15,875 nucleotides of DNA from JBBQNY01 sp038330365 (GCA_038330365.1 JBBQNY010000061.1:1-15875); one strand, 5' to 3'; shown: positions 1-7,817, numbered from the stretch's first letter. Numbers and translations: made by a program. Notes: generated by a model from the letters alone, not told the origin.

Positions 1-1
1 C

Positions 2-574
2 GTCGGCGCCGGAATCTGGCATTGGGCCAGCAACGAGGATGTCGCCGACGGCCCGGATGCCGTGATGGCCTGCGCCGGCGACGTGCCGACGCTGGAAACG
101 CTGGCCGCGGTCATGCTGCTGCGCGAGTACGTGCCGGACATTCGCATCCGCGTCGTCAACGTCGTCGATCTGATGACGCTGCAGCCGCAGTCCGAGCATC
201 CGCATGGGCTGGACGACGATGCCTTCGACGCGATGTTCACCCGCGACCGGCCGATCGTGTTCGCGTTCCACGGCTATCCCGGCACTATCCATCGCATCAC
301 CTATCGGCGCCACAATCATCACAACCTGCATGTGCGCGGGTTCAAGGAGGAGGGCACGACCACCACGCCGTTCGATATCGTGGTCATGAACAATATCGAT
401 CGCTTCCAGCTCGCGCTGGACGTGATCCGCCGGGTACCGCGGCTGCAACACCTCGTCGCCGAGGCGACCGAACGCTACCGCCTGACCATTGCGCGGCACA
501 AGGCGTATGTGAGTGAACACGGCGAGGATCTGCCGGAAATCCGCGACTGGCGCTGGGCAGCGCAAGGGCCGTGA
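2..574 (+). CDS. xfp: Phosphoketolase, C-terminal fragment (5' end outside window)
   Basis: Phosphoketolase is a cytosolic thiamine-diphosphate enzyme that cleaves xylulose-5-phosphate and/or fructose-6-phosphate with phosphate to give acetyl phosphate plus a C3 or C4 sugar phosphate. The frame is open from base 2 to the TGA at 572-574, so about 190 C-terminal residues are visible of a family that is usually close to 800 long. Recognisable C-terminal family stretches include GDVPTLETLAA, VVNVVDLMTLQP, FHGYPGTIHRITYRR, the GFKEEGTTTTPFDIVVMNNIDRFQLA block and a terminal LPEIRDWRW. It ends 46 bp before the acetate kinase start, the usual xfp-ackA pairing in which acetyl phosphate is turned into ATP and acetate. 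The visible part shows no frameshift. Family assignment is firm, but substrate preference (X5P or F6P) cannot be read from this fragment. Confidence 0.95.
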   Translation, partial: VGAGIWHWASNEDVADGPDAVMACAGDVPTLETLAAVMLLREYVPDIRIRVVNVVDLMTLQPQSEHPHGLDDDAFDAMFTRDRPIVFAFHGYPGTIHRITYRRHNHHNLHVRGFKEEGTTTTPFDIVVMNNIDRFQLALDVIRRVPRLQHLVAEATERYRLTIARHKAYVSEHGEDLPEIRDWRWAAQGP

Positions 575-620
575 CGGTTGTCGAGCCGTCCCGCGCGGTG
601 CCAAGTGTCAGGGAAGTGAC

Positions 621-1111
621 ATGAGCCATCACGCGAGCATGTCGATCCTTGCATTGAACGCAGGTTCGTCGTCGCTGAAGTTTGGGCTGTACCGGGTGGC
701 CGCGGGCGCTCGGGGCTCCTGGGGCTTTCCGGGATCAGTGGCGACCTGCGCAAACTGCGGGCAGTGTCTTCATCCAACGAAGACGCGCTGCTGGCAATTG
801 CCGTGTTCTGCTACTCGGTCCGCCAGCAGATCGCAGCAATGGTTGTCGCGCTCGGTGGCGTCCACACCCTGGTCTTCACCGGTGGCATCGGTGAGAACGA
901 CCCGCAGACTCGCGCCTCCATTTGTGATGGCCTGAGTGGTTTGGGAATCGGAATTGAAGCCGCATCGGCGGTCATTGGCAAGGAGCCCGCGAAACCTCAG
1001 CGGGTGAGAAATGGTCGCAATCCGCAATGCGCCGTTCGCGTGCTGCCATCGCGAGAGGATGAGCAGATCATGTTGCGAACATGGCACCTGCTTGCCGACG
1101 CGGCGCCGTAA
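621..1111 (+). pseudogene. ackA: Acetate kinase remnant with internal deletion and frame change
   Basis: Intact acetate kinase interconverts acetyl phosphate + ADP and acetate + ATP. An AGGGA ribosome site (610-614) precedes ATG 621; a second ATG at 639 begins the canonical N-terminus SILALNAGSSSLKFGLYRV. Around 697-713 the homology jumps to the family's C-terminal third in another frame. It reads SGLLGLSGISGDLRKL, then FCYSVRQQIAA, the nucleotide-site motif VFTGGIGEND, and ends at TAA 1109-1111. By comparison with the roughly 400-residue family, about 250 codons are missing from the middle. The lost part includes the catalytic arginines, the catalytic-site His/Asp residues and the GNGGS loop, so no active kinase can be made. 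The phosphoketolase upstream is open, which leaves the pathway's ATP-forming step absent at this locus. A local assembly collapse would look the same. Confidence 0.88.
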
Positions 1112-1337
1112 CCGGCTGAGCATCCGCCACAGACTTCCGCCCATGCACAAGCGGCCGGTTTTGCCGATCCCCGGTGTCGGCGGTCACCATGCTCGCCCGG
1201 TAGCGGACTGCAGGACATGGCGGGCGAGGCCGGACGTCTGGAAGGCTGGGGGTCCCGCCGCGGCTCAACTCCCGGCAAGCAGTACCCGCGCACAGCCGAG
1301 GGCACCGCTGCCGTTCAGGGTGAGGCGCCTAAAACAC

Positions 1338-1369
1338 TTGACTCTGGACTTGGGTCCAGACTGGAAACT
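1338..1369 (+). promoter_or_regulatory. MerR-type metal-responsive promoter/operator
   Basis: A TTGACT -35 box (1338-1343) is followed by an interrupted palindrome, CTGGAC (1344-1349), TTGG, GTCCAG (1354-1359). Imperfect extended arms run over 1341-1349 and 1354-1362. A -10-like GAAACT lies at 1364-1369, giving a 20 bp spacer. An overlong spacer filled by the operator is the hallmark of MerR/CueR/ZntR promoters, in which the activator untwists the DNA. It sits 36 bp upstream of the merR start, so it probably drives an autoregulated merR-ATPase operon. The 293 bp between ackA (end 1111) and merR (1405) holds nothing else I can recognise. Confidence 0.8.
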
Positions 1370-1404
1370 TCCGCTCAGCGAACTCCAGGACCTGAGGAAC
1401 GCAC

Positions 1405-1803
1405 ATGAAAATTGGTGAACTGGCGCAACGCGCCGAAGTGGGCATCGACACCGTGCGCTATTACGAAAGACGAGGCCTGCTGCCGACGCCGCGGCGACAG
1501 TTGTCGGGCTATCGCACGTATTCGAGCAACGATGCCGCGCGGCTGCGCTTCGTGCGCCGCGCAAAAGAGCTTGGATTCGCCTTGAGCGAGATCCGTGAAT
1601 TGCTCGCGCTTTCCGATCACCGCGAAGTGGACATGGCGGCGATGAGGGCCGCTGCCGTCGGCAAGCTCGCTGACATCGATGCGAAGCTCGCCGATATCAC
1701 GCGTATCCGGGACGGTCTGAGAAAGTTGGTGGAATCCTGCCCAGGGCACGGGGCGCTCGCACAGTGCCCGATCCTGGGCGCCCTCGAAGAGGGCACGCCA
1801 TGA
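1405..1803 (+). CDS. MerR-family heavy-metal-responsive regulator (CueR/ZntR-like)
   Basis: This 132-residue dimeric cytosolic activator has the N-terminal winged helix-turn-helix of the family (KIGELAQRAEVGIDTVRYYERRGLL, given here as a region at residues 2-26). A middle RFVRRAKELGFAL segment follows, then a long dimerisation helix (about 76-108) and a metal loop with Cys112 and Cys121 (SCPGHGALAQCPIL). It differs from both models. E. coli CueR has Cys112/Cys120 with Ser77. ZntR-type sensors have an eight-residue gap like this one but Cys at the position equivalent to 77. Here residue 77 is Met. The start is ATG 1405, preceded by GAGGAAC (1394-1400). The stop overlaps the ATPase start by 4 bp, implying coupled translation. 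With this neighbour, Cu(I)/Ag(I) sensing is likely; direct metal specificity is inferred. Confidence 0.93.
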   Translation: MKIGELAQRAEVGIDTVRYYERRGLLPTPRRQLSGYRTYSSNDAARLRFVRRAKELGFALSEIRELLALSDHREVDMAAMRAAAVGKLADIDAKLADITRIRDGLRKLVESCPGHGALAQCPILGALEEGTP

Positions 1804-4187
1804 TCGCCGCAACGAACACCGCAGTGACCGTCGTCGATCCGGTCTGCGGGATGCAGGTCGATCCGATCGCCACGGCGCATCACGCCAGCCACGAAGGCAA
1901 TCCATACCACTTCTGCTCCGCCCGCTGCCGCGAGAAGTTTGCGGCGGATCCGATGCGATACCTGGCTCCAGCGCCGACCACACCTGCCGCGCCAGTCACA
2001 GTGGCGGGCACGATTTACGTCTGCCCGATGCATCCGCAGATCCGTCAGGAAGGTCCCGGCACGTGCCCGATCTGCGGCATGGCACTGGAACCCGAGATGC
2101 CAAGTCTCGAGGACGAAGACAATCCGGAGTTGCGCGACTTCTCGCGTCGTTTCTGGTGGACGTTGCCGCTGACGGTGATCGTGCTTGCGCTGGCGATGTT
2201 CGGCCACCGCGTCACCTTCCTGCCGACGCAAACACGCACCTGGATCGAACTCGCGCTGACGGCGCCAGTGGTGCTGTGGGCGGGCTGGCCGTTCTTCGTG
2301 CGCTGCGTGGCGTCGATCCGCAGTCGCAACCCGAACATGTGGACGCTGATCGGCATCGGTGTCGCCGCTGCGTTTGGCTACAGCGTCGTCGCCACGATTG
2401 CGCCGGGCCTGTTTCCGGATTCCTTCCGTGAGCACGGGCGCGTCGGTGTCTACTTCGAAGCAGCGGCCGTGATCGTGTCGCTGACCCTGCTCGGCCAGCT
2501 GCTCGAACTGCGGGCACGTTTCAAGACGACCGCAGCAATCAAGGCGTTGCTGGGCCTGGCGCCGAAGACCGCGCGCCGCGTGAAAGCCGACGAGAGCGAG
2601 GAAGACATTCCGCTCGACCACGTGCATGTGGGCGATCGCCTGCGCGTGCGTCCCGGCGAGAAAATACCCGTCGATGGCACCGTGCTCGACGGCCATTCGA
2701 GCGTCGACGAATCGATGCTGACCGGTGAGCCCATTCCCGTTGAAAAGGCGCTGTCGGCACGCGTGATCGGCGCCACGATCAACGGCACCGGCAGCCTCAT
2801 CATCCGCGCGGATCAGGTCGGCTCGGCCACCGTGTTGTCGCAGATCGTGCAGCTGGTGGCGCAGGCGCAGCGCTCGCGTGCGCCGATGCAGCGCATGGCC
2901 GACAAGGTCGCATACTGGTTCGTGCTGGCGGTTCTAAGCGTGGCGGTGCTGACGCTGCTGGGCTGGGGCCTGTTCGGCCCCGAGCCGTCCTGGACGTACG
3001 CGGTGCTCAACGCGGTGTCGGTGCTCATCATCGCGTGTCCCTGCGCCCTGGGCCTGGCGACGCCGATGTCGATCATGGTCGCGACCGGTCGCGCCGCGCA
3101 GCACGGGGTGCTGTTTCGCGATGCCGAAGCGATCGAGCAATTGCGCAAGATCGACACGTTGATCGTCGACAAGACCGGCACACTGACGGAGGGCAAGCCC
3201 GCGTTTCGCGACGCGATCGTGGCGGACGGGTTCACCTCCGACCAGTTCATGCAACTGGCTGCGAGCCTCGAGCAGGGCAGCGAGCATCCCCTCGCCGAGG
3301 CCATCCTTGCCGAAGCCGCGCGACGCAAGCTGACGCTCGGTCGAACCGAGCAATTCGACTCCATCACCGGTAAGGGTGTGCGCGGCCGAGTGGAGGGGCA
3401 AGCGCTGGCGCTTGGAAACAAGGCGCTCATGGCTGAGGTCGGCGCGGATGTTTCCGCCATGGCGGCCAGCGCAGATCGGCTCCGCGCGGAGGGCGCGAGC
3501 GTCATGTTCCTGGCGGTCGATGGACAACTCGCCGGCGCCGTCGCCGTGGCCGATCCAATCAAGGCGAGCACATTGCCGGCCCTGAATGCGTTGCGCGCAG
3601 CGGGCCTGCGAATCGTCATGGCTTCCGGCGATGCGCAGGCTACTGCCCAGGCGGTTGCCAACACGCTGGGGATCGAGGAAGTGCTCGGCGAGGTCCAGCC
3701 CAAGGACAAGGTTGCGCTGGTGCAGCGCCTGAAGTCCGAAGGCCGGCGCGTGGCCATGGCCGGCGACGGCATCAACGACGCGCCGGCGCTCGCGGCGGCG
3801 GATATCGGCATCGCCATGGGCACGGGCACGGACGTCGCAATGTCGAGCGCGCAGATCACGCTCGTCAAAGGCGATCTCGGCAGGATCCTCGATGCCCGCA
3901 CCATCTCCGACGCGACCGTCCGCAACATGAAGCAGAACCTCGGCTTCGCATTCCTCTACAACGCCCTCGGCGTGCCGATCGCCGCAGGTCTTTTGTACCC
4001 GATATTCGGTTTGTTGCTTAGTCCCATGATTGCTGCACTCGCCATGAGCCTGAGTTCGGTTTCGGTCGTGACCAATGCACTTCGCCTCGGCAAGTCAACG
4101 GTCGCACGACTTCCGCTGCCAGTACACGCCGAACCGCCGTCAGACACGAACCAGGTACTGCCGTCCAGTGACCATACACACGGCTAA
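1800..4187 (+). CDS. copA: Cu(I)/Ag(I)-translocating P1B-type ATPase with YHS and HMBD metal-binding domains
   Basis: This inner-membrane pump (795 residues) uses ATP to expel monovalent copper or silver from the cytoplasm. Instead of the common CxxC ferredoxin-like domains, its N-terminus has a YHS domain (DPVCGM at 13-18, HFCSARC at 37-43). A HMBD motif follows (YVCPMHP at 73-79, CPICGM at 89-94). The core is complete: actuator TGE (308-310), membrane CPC (413-415), phosphorylated Asp457 in DKTGTLTEG, SEHP (494-497) and GDGINDAP (655-662). In the last helices, YN (720-721) and MS..SS (749-753) match the Cu(I) P1B-1 signature. The tail ends DHTHG. ATG 1800 is chosen because it forms an ATGA overlap with merR. 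The protein appears intact. CopF/SilP-like relatives with this N-terminus are common in metal-resistant proteobacteria. Confidence 0.95.
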   Translation: MIAATNTAVTVVDPVCGMQVDPIATAHHASHEGNPYHFCSARCREKFAADPMRYLAPAPTTPAAPVTVAGTIYVCPMHPQIRQEGPGTCPICGMALEPEMPSLEDEDNPELRDFSRRFWWTLPLTVIVLALAMFGHRVTFLPTQTRTWIELALTAPVVLWAGWPFFVRCVASIRSRNPNMWTLIGIGVAAAFGYSVVATIAPGLFPDSFREHGRVGVYFEAAAVIVSLTLLGQLLELRARFKTTAAIKALLGLAPKTARRVKADESEEDIPLDHVHVGDRLRVRPGEKIPVDGTVLDGHSSVDESMLTGEPIPVEKALSARVIGATINGTGSLIIRADQVGSATVLSQIVQLVAQAQRSRAPMQRMADKVAYWFVLAVLSVAVLTLLGWGLFGPEPSWTYAVLNAVSVLIIACPCALGLATPMSIMVATGRAAQHGVLFRDAEAIEQLRKIDTLIVDKTGTLTEGKPAFRDAIVADGFTSDQFMQLAASLEQGSEHPLAEAILAEAARRKLTLGRTEQFDSITGKGVRGRVEGQALALGNKALMAEVGADVSAMAASADRLRAEGASVMFLAVDGQLAGAVAVADPIKASTLPALNALRAAGLRIVMASGDAQATAQAVANTLGIEEVLGEVQPKDKVALVQRLKSEGRRVAMAGDGINDAPALAAADIGIAMGTGTDVAMSSAQITLVKGDLGRILDARTISDATVRNMKQNLGFAFLYNALGVPIAAGLLYPIFGLLLSPMIAALAMSLSSVSVVTNALRLGKSTVARLPLPVHAEPPSDTNQVLPSSDHTHG

Positions 4188-4213
4188 CTTCAATGCGCTC
4201 CGGAGACATCCCC

Positions 4214-4626
4214 ATGGAAAAGAAGATGCAGCATCAAGGCCTGCAGGGTTCGGCGTCGATGAAGCAAAACCATTACGCGCGCCTGCTCGTGATGACCGTC
4301 CTGTCTTTCATCGCGATGTATTTCCTCATGTACGCAATGGTGAACAGTTTCGACAACGTTTTCGCCAGCTTCAACCAGTTCTACATGGCGGGTCTCATGA
4401 CCGCACCCATGGTGGTTCTGGAGTTGCTCCTGATGGGAGGGATGTATCCGAACAAGAAACTCAATATCACGCAGGCGCGATCCTGATGTGCAACGAATCT
4501 GAAATTTCAGACCCGAGAATCCTGCAACTCTGCGAAGGCATCGTTTCCTCGCAGGCAAGTAAAATCGCACTGATGAAGTCCATGTTTGCAGAACAGAGCG
4601 ATCGCGCGACTGCATTACGCAAGTGA
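4214..4626 (+). pseudogene. DUF305-family membrane protein, internally deleted and frameshifted
   Basis: ATG 4214 has a GGAG ribosome site (4202-4205) eight bases upstream and lies 26 bp after the ATPase. The first frame encodes the N-terminal half of membrane-anchored DUF305 proteins. It has two hydrophobic helices (LLVMTVLSFIAMYFLMYAM and YMAGLMTAPMVVLELLLMG) and then GGMYPNKKLNI. That frame stops at about 4484. From about 4462 a different frame carries the typical C-terminal part: HAGAILMCNESEISDPRIL, QLCEGIVSSQ and a helix ending at TGA 4624-4626. The linker with the first half of the signature (normally a MIPHH-type His pair followed by AGAI) is missing, an estimated 30-50 codons. DUF305 proteins often sit beside copper-resistance genes and some bind copper, so this is probably a lost accessory of the ATPase. 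An assembly error at the junction is possible. Confidence 0.82.
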
Positions 4627-4791
4627 ACTTCACGGTGCACTGCATGGCTGGGGCTATTCATTACGGATTTTGAATTCAGTGCCGGCGGTGAAAGACGTTG
4701 CTCCGCTGCAGGGTCGCAAGTCCGCAGGCTTTGTCCTCGTCGATGTGCGAGTTCTTCGGGTTGCGTGGCCGCAGCTGCGTCGCGTATCCTG

Positions 4792-5184
4792 ATGGCGATG
4801 ATCTGGTCAAATCCCCGGCTGTTCCAGGTTCTGCGCGTCAGCATGCTGACGCTGCTCGTGTTGGGAATTGCGATACGGCCCGTGTTGCAGTTTGTCGGGG
4901 AAGCCCACGCATCCGATCACAGGGTCGCCGTCGAGTTTCATGGGCACGATCACGGTCACGGTCACGGTCACGACAGTGAGCCTGCCAATGACCCCGCGCC
5001 GGACCACGCGAGCGGCGTGCACGGGTTGATGCATCAGTCCAGCGGCGGCGGCACATTCTCGGTGAATACGTTGGTCATGAGCTTGCCTGAAGTCGCATTC
5101 GAGCTCCTGGCAACGCCGGTGCCTGTGCCTTCGCGCGTTCCGCTGCAACTGATCGAAGGACCGTTCCGACCTCCTATCGCCTGA
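4792..5184 (+). CDS. His-rich periplasmic protein at head of czc operon (CzcI-like)
   Basis: The gene encodes about 130 residues. An N-terminal hydrophobic helix (VLRVSMLTLLVLGIAIRPVLQFV, residues about 13-35) ends at an AHA-like signal-peptidase site. The mature part opens with a His/Asp/Gly run (HGHDHGHGHGHD) followed by further His residues (DHASGVHGLMHQ), and the tail is LQLIEGPFRPPIA. Small exported proteins with His clusters and a Pro/Arg-rich end are found immediately before czcCBA genes (CzcI-type). They are thought to bind metal in the periplasm or modulate induction; the exact role here is unknown. The start is uncertain: ATG 4792, ATG 4798 and GTG 4765 are all in frame and none has a clear ribosome site. 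The 165 bp upstream (4627-4791) show no confident promoter. The His run is encoded by a tandem GGTCAC repeat. Confidence 0.72.
   Translation: MAMIWSNPRLFQVLRVSMLTLLVLGIAIRPVLQFVGEAHASDHRVAVEFHGHDHGHGHGHDSEPANDPAPDHASGVHGLMHQSSGGGTFSVNTLVMSLPEVAFELLATPVPVPSRVPLQLIEGPFRPPIA
4948..4971 (+). repeat. Short in-frame hexamer repeat encoding a His-Gly run
   Basis: One GATCAC unit is followed by three exact GGTCAC units (4954-4971), encoding alternating Gly/His in the metal-binding part of the His-rich protein. Because the unit is 6 bp, gain or loss of a copy keeps the frame and changes the number of His ligands. Confidence 0.85.
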
Positions 5185-5191
5185 TCGCACC

Positions 5192-5210
5192 CGGCCGCTC
5201 TGAGCGGCCG
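5192..5210 (+). other. Perfect hairpin between the His-rich gene and czcC
   Basis: CGGCCGCT (5192-5199), loop CTG, AGCGGCCG (5203-5210) form an 8 bp GC-only-plus-AT stem 7 bases after the stop of the His-rich gene. No T-run follows (TCCTGCGTTGCTT), so it is a poor intrinsic terminator. It may attenuate, or act as an RNA-processing or stability element, between the first gene and czcC. Confidence 0.6.
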
Positions 5211-5244
5211 TCCTGCGTTGCTTGCCGATAGCCGGAGGTTGTCC

Positions 5245-6495
5245 GTGAAATTGCGTTTTATTTTGGCCTTGGCATGCGCCGGGGCATGCGGTGTCGTCCC
5301 CACGGGACGCGCTGCAGAACCCTTGCATCTTGAAGTGGCCATTGCTCGCAGCCTCGCTGCGAATCCACTGTTGGCTGCCGAGGCGGCCGAGTTGCGCGCG
5401 TTGCAGGCCCGTGTCGACCGCGAGGCACTGCCCACGCCTTACGTGGTCGGTGGTGATCTCGAGAACGTCGCCGGCACCGGCGCGCTCAGCGGCACCCGCT
5501 CGGCGGAAGCGACGGTGCGCCTCGGGCGCGTGATCGAAATCGGCGGCAAGCGCGCACTGCGTCAAGCGGCCGGCTCCGCCGAGGTGGCGCGGCAACGCAG
5601 CGTGGCCGACGCCGCGCGGCTGCAGATTGCATCGCGTACGACCACGCGCTTCATCGAGGTTGTCGCGGGTCAGGAACGCCTGGAATTCGCCATCGAACAG
5701 GTCGATATGTCCGACCGCACCCGGCGCGAAGTCGCGCGCTGGGTGGCGGCCGCGCGCAATCCCGAATCCGACCTCCAGGCCGCGGAGATTGCGGTGGCCG
5801 AGGCCGAACTCGTACGCGAGCATGCCGAGCACGAACTTGCCAGCGCCCGAACGACTCTCGCCGCTAGCTGGGGTGCAACCGAGCCCGACTTTCCGGTGGT
5901 CACCGGCAGTTTGCGCGAGTTGCCCGCGGTCGAACCATTCGCAACGCTTGCGGCGCGGTTGCCGAAAATGCCAGGGCAGCAGACTTCATTGCGGGAGGCG
6001 GAAGCGATCGCGGCCCGACGCCGCGTCGCCGAAGCCAGCGCGATGCCGGACGTCACTGTCAGCCTGGGCGTGCGGCGCATTGAGGCGCTCGATGACCAGG
6101 GCCTGGTGCTGTCAGTGTCGGTCCCGCTCGGTGGCAAGCCGCGCGCTGTCCTCGCCGTGGCCGAAGCGGATGCGCAACTCGAGGCGCTTTCCGCGCGACG
6201 CGAAGCGCAACGCGCCGAAAGCCATCAGGACCTGTTCGAGAAATACCAGGAACTCCGGCACGCGCGCACCGAATTCGACACGTTGCGCACGCGCATCCTG
6301 CCGAAGGCGGAACAGGCGCTCGCGTTCACCCGGCGCGGGTTCGAGGCAGGACGTTTCTCGTTCGTCGCGTTGGCGCAGGCGCAGCGCAAGTTGTTCGAAC
6401 TGCGCGAGCGCAGCGTCGAAGCCGCCGCCCGCTACCACACGCGTCTGGTCGAGATCGAACGCCTTACCACCGTCTCCGCGGATGCCAAGCCATGA
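5245..6495 (+). CDS. czcC: CzcC-type outer-membrane efflux protein (TolC family)
   Basis: This protein (416 residues) forms the outer-membrane channel of a tripartite metal efflux system. The GTG start at 5245 has an ideal GGAGG site (5234-5238) six bases upstream and gives a good Sec signal peptide, MKLRFILALACAGACG, with likely cleavage near GRAA. A TTG further upstream (5218) lacks these features. The mature protein shows the two alpha-helical TolC repeats, rich in Ala/Glu/Arg, and the family stretch near VVGGDLENVAGTG followed by LGRVIEIGGKRALRQ. A second repeat contains VSVPLGGKPRAVLAVAEAD, and the C-terminal helix pair starts RRGFEAGRFSFVALAQAQ. Its stop overlaps the start of czcB (ATGA, 6492-6495), showing a single operon. 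The length is normal for CzcC/CnrC proteins. Confidence 0.93.
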   Translation: MKLRFILALACAGACGVVPTGRAAEPLHLEVAIARSLAANPLLAAEAAELRALQARVDREALPTPYVVGGDLENVAGTGALSGTRSAEATVRLGRVIEIGGKRALRQAAGSAEVARQRSVADAARLQIASRTTTRFIEVVAGQERLEFAIEQVDMSDRTRREVARWVAAARNPESDLQAAEIAVAEAELVREHAEHELASARTTLAASWGATEPDFPVVTGSLRELPAVEPFATLAARLPKMPGQQTSLREAEAIAARRRVAEASAMPDVTVSLGVRRIEALDDQGLVLSVSVPLGGKPRAVLAVAEADAQLEALSARREAQRAESHQDLFEKYQELRHARTEFDTLRTRILPKAEQALAFTRRGFEAGRFSFVALAQAQRKLFELRERSVEAAARYHTRLVEIERLTTVSADAKP

Positions 6496-7727
6496 TCGCC
6501 CGTCTGTTCCCCGGTATCGCAATGTTCCTGCTGCTCGCCGCGTGCGGCGATAGCGGCTCCGACAAACCGCCTGCGGGCCACGCTGAAGCGGCGCCAGCCG
6601 AGTACGAGCGTGGGCCGCATCGTGGCCGCCTGCTGCGTGATGGCGATTTTACGCTGGAAGTCACGATCTTCGAGACGGGCGTCCCGCCGCAGTACCGGCT
6701 GTTCGCGTATCGCAACGACAAGCCGGTGCAGCCGGGCGAAGTCGAAGCCGGCATCGAGCTCAAGCGCCTCGACGGGGAGGTCAACCGATTTACCTTCGTC
6801 GCGGAGAACGACTATCTCGTCGGCAACGGCACGGTTGGAGAGCCGCACTCGTTCGATGTCAAGGTCGATGCCCGCCATCGGGGCAAGGCGCACCAGTGGA
6901 AGTACGCCTCGTACGAAGGCCGCACGACCATCCCGACCGCGACGGCTGTCGATGCCGGCGTGAAAGTTGCAGTGGCCGGACCTGCGATCATCCGCGACAC
7001 CGTGCGGGTGATGGGCACGGTCGCGCTTGATGCCAACCGGCGTGCGGAGGTCAAGGCACGATTTCCAGGCATCGTGCGGGCGGTGCGCGTGCAGCAGGGC
7101 GATCGCGTCCGCCGCGGCCAGGCACTGGTCGTGGTCGAGGGTAACGACAGCATGCGCAGCTATGTCGTGACGGCGCCGATCGACGGACTGGTGCTCGCGC
7201 GCAACACCAACGTCGGCGATGTCGCCGGCGACAACACCCTGGTCGAGTTGGCCGATCTGACGCGCGTCTGGGTCGAGTTGCACGCGATCGGGCGCGACGC
7301 TGCACGCCTCGCTGCGGGCCAGTCCGTGCACCTGAAGTCAGCCACCGGCGATGCCGAAGAGGACACGGTCATCGACGCTTTGCTGCCGCTTGCCACGCAA
7401 GGTCAGAGCGTGGTCGCGCGCGCGACTCTCCAGAACCCGGAAGGCCGATGGCGTCCGGGAATGAGCGTTGCCGCCGAGATCACCGTTGCCGCTCGCAACG
7501 TGCCGCTCGCGGTCAGGGAATCGGCGCTGCAGCGCTTTCGCGATTTCACGGTGGTGTTCGCGCAGGTCGGCGAGACGTACGAGGTACGCATGCTGGAACT
7601 TGGCGCTCGGGACGGCGAACACGTGGAGGTCATCGAGGGACTCAAGCCCGGCACGACCTACGTCACCGAGCAGAGTTTCCTGATCAAGGCCGATATCGAA
7701 AAATCCGGCGCCAGCCACGACCATTAA
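6492..7727 (+). CDS. czcB: CzcB-type periplasmic adaptor (membrane fusion protein, lipoprotein)
   Basis: The 411-residue adaptor links the RND pump to the outer-membrane channel. The N-terminus MIARLFPGIAMFLLLAAC contains a lipobox with Cys18, so the mature protein should be lipid-anchored. Residues about 40-140 form the extra N-terminal domain typical of metal adaptors (GPHRGRLLRDGDFTLEVTIFE, with FTFVAENDYL later). The biotinyl/lipoyl-like half-motifs follow (ARFPGIVRAVRVQQGDRVRRGQALV and SYVVTAPIDGLVLARNTNVGDV). The beta-barrel and membrane-proximal domains end with GLKPGTTYVTEQSFLIKADIEK, and the tail is SGASHDH. The family helical hairpin is short or absent, as in some CzcB proteins. It overlaps czcC by 4 bp and is separated from czcA by 90 bp with no feature seen. 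Confidence 0.93.
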   Translation: MIARLFPGIAMFLLLAACGDSGSDKPPAGHAEAAPAEYERGPHRGRLLRDGDFTLEVTIFETGVPPQYRLFAYRNDKPVQPGEVEAGIELKRLDGEVNRFTFVAENDYLVGNGTVGEPHSFDVKVDARHRGKAHQWKYASYEGRTTIPTATAVDAGVKVAVAGPAIIRDTVRVMGTVALDANRRAEVKARFPGIVRAVRVQQGDRVRRGQALVVVEGNDSMRSYVVTAPIDGLVLARNTNVGDVAGDNTLVELADLTRVWVELHAIGRDAARLAAGQSVHLKSATGDAEEDTVIDALLPLATQGQSVVARATLQNPEGRWRPGMSVAAEITVAARNVPLAVRESALQRFRDFTVVFAQVGETYEVRMLELGARDGEHVEVIEGLKPGTTYVTEQSFLIKADIEKSGASHDH

Positions 7728-7817
7728 CGGTGCGGAGGGCCGCTTGCCAGCCACCGGCTCGCCGCCCGATGAACGCCACCGCGCGCTGCACGATCGCCGG
7801 ACATGAGGAAGAGAGAA

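Noticed and set aside
1112..1337. Additional small gene between ackA and the merR promoter
   Set aside because: Open frames there have no ribosome site or homology and coding-like composition is lacking; likely non-coding or decayed.
4948..4971. CRISPR-like short tandem repeat
   Set aside because: The units are 6 bp, contiguous and inside a coding region; there are no spacers.
5192..5210. Intrinsic terminator after the His-rich gene
   Set aside because: The stem is strong but no T-run follows, and czcC downstream needs expression; kept only as a hairpin.
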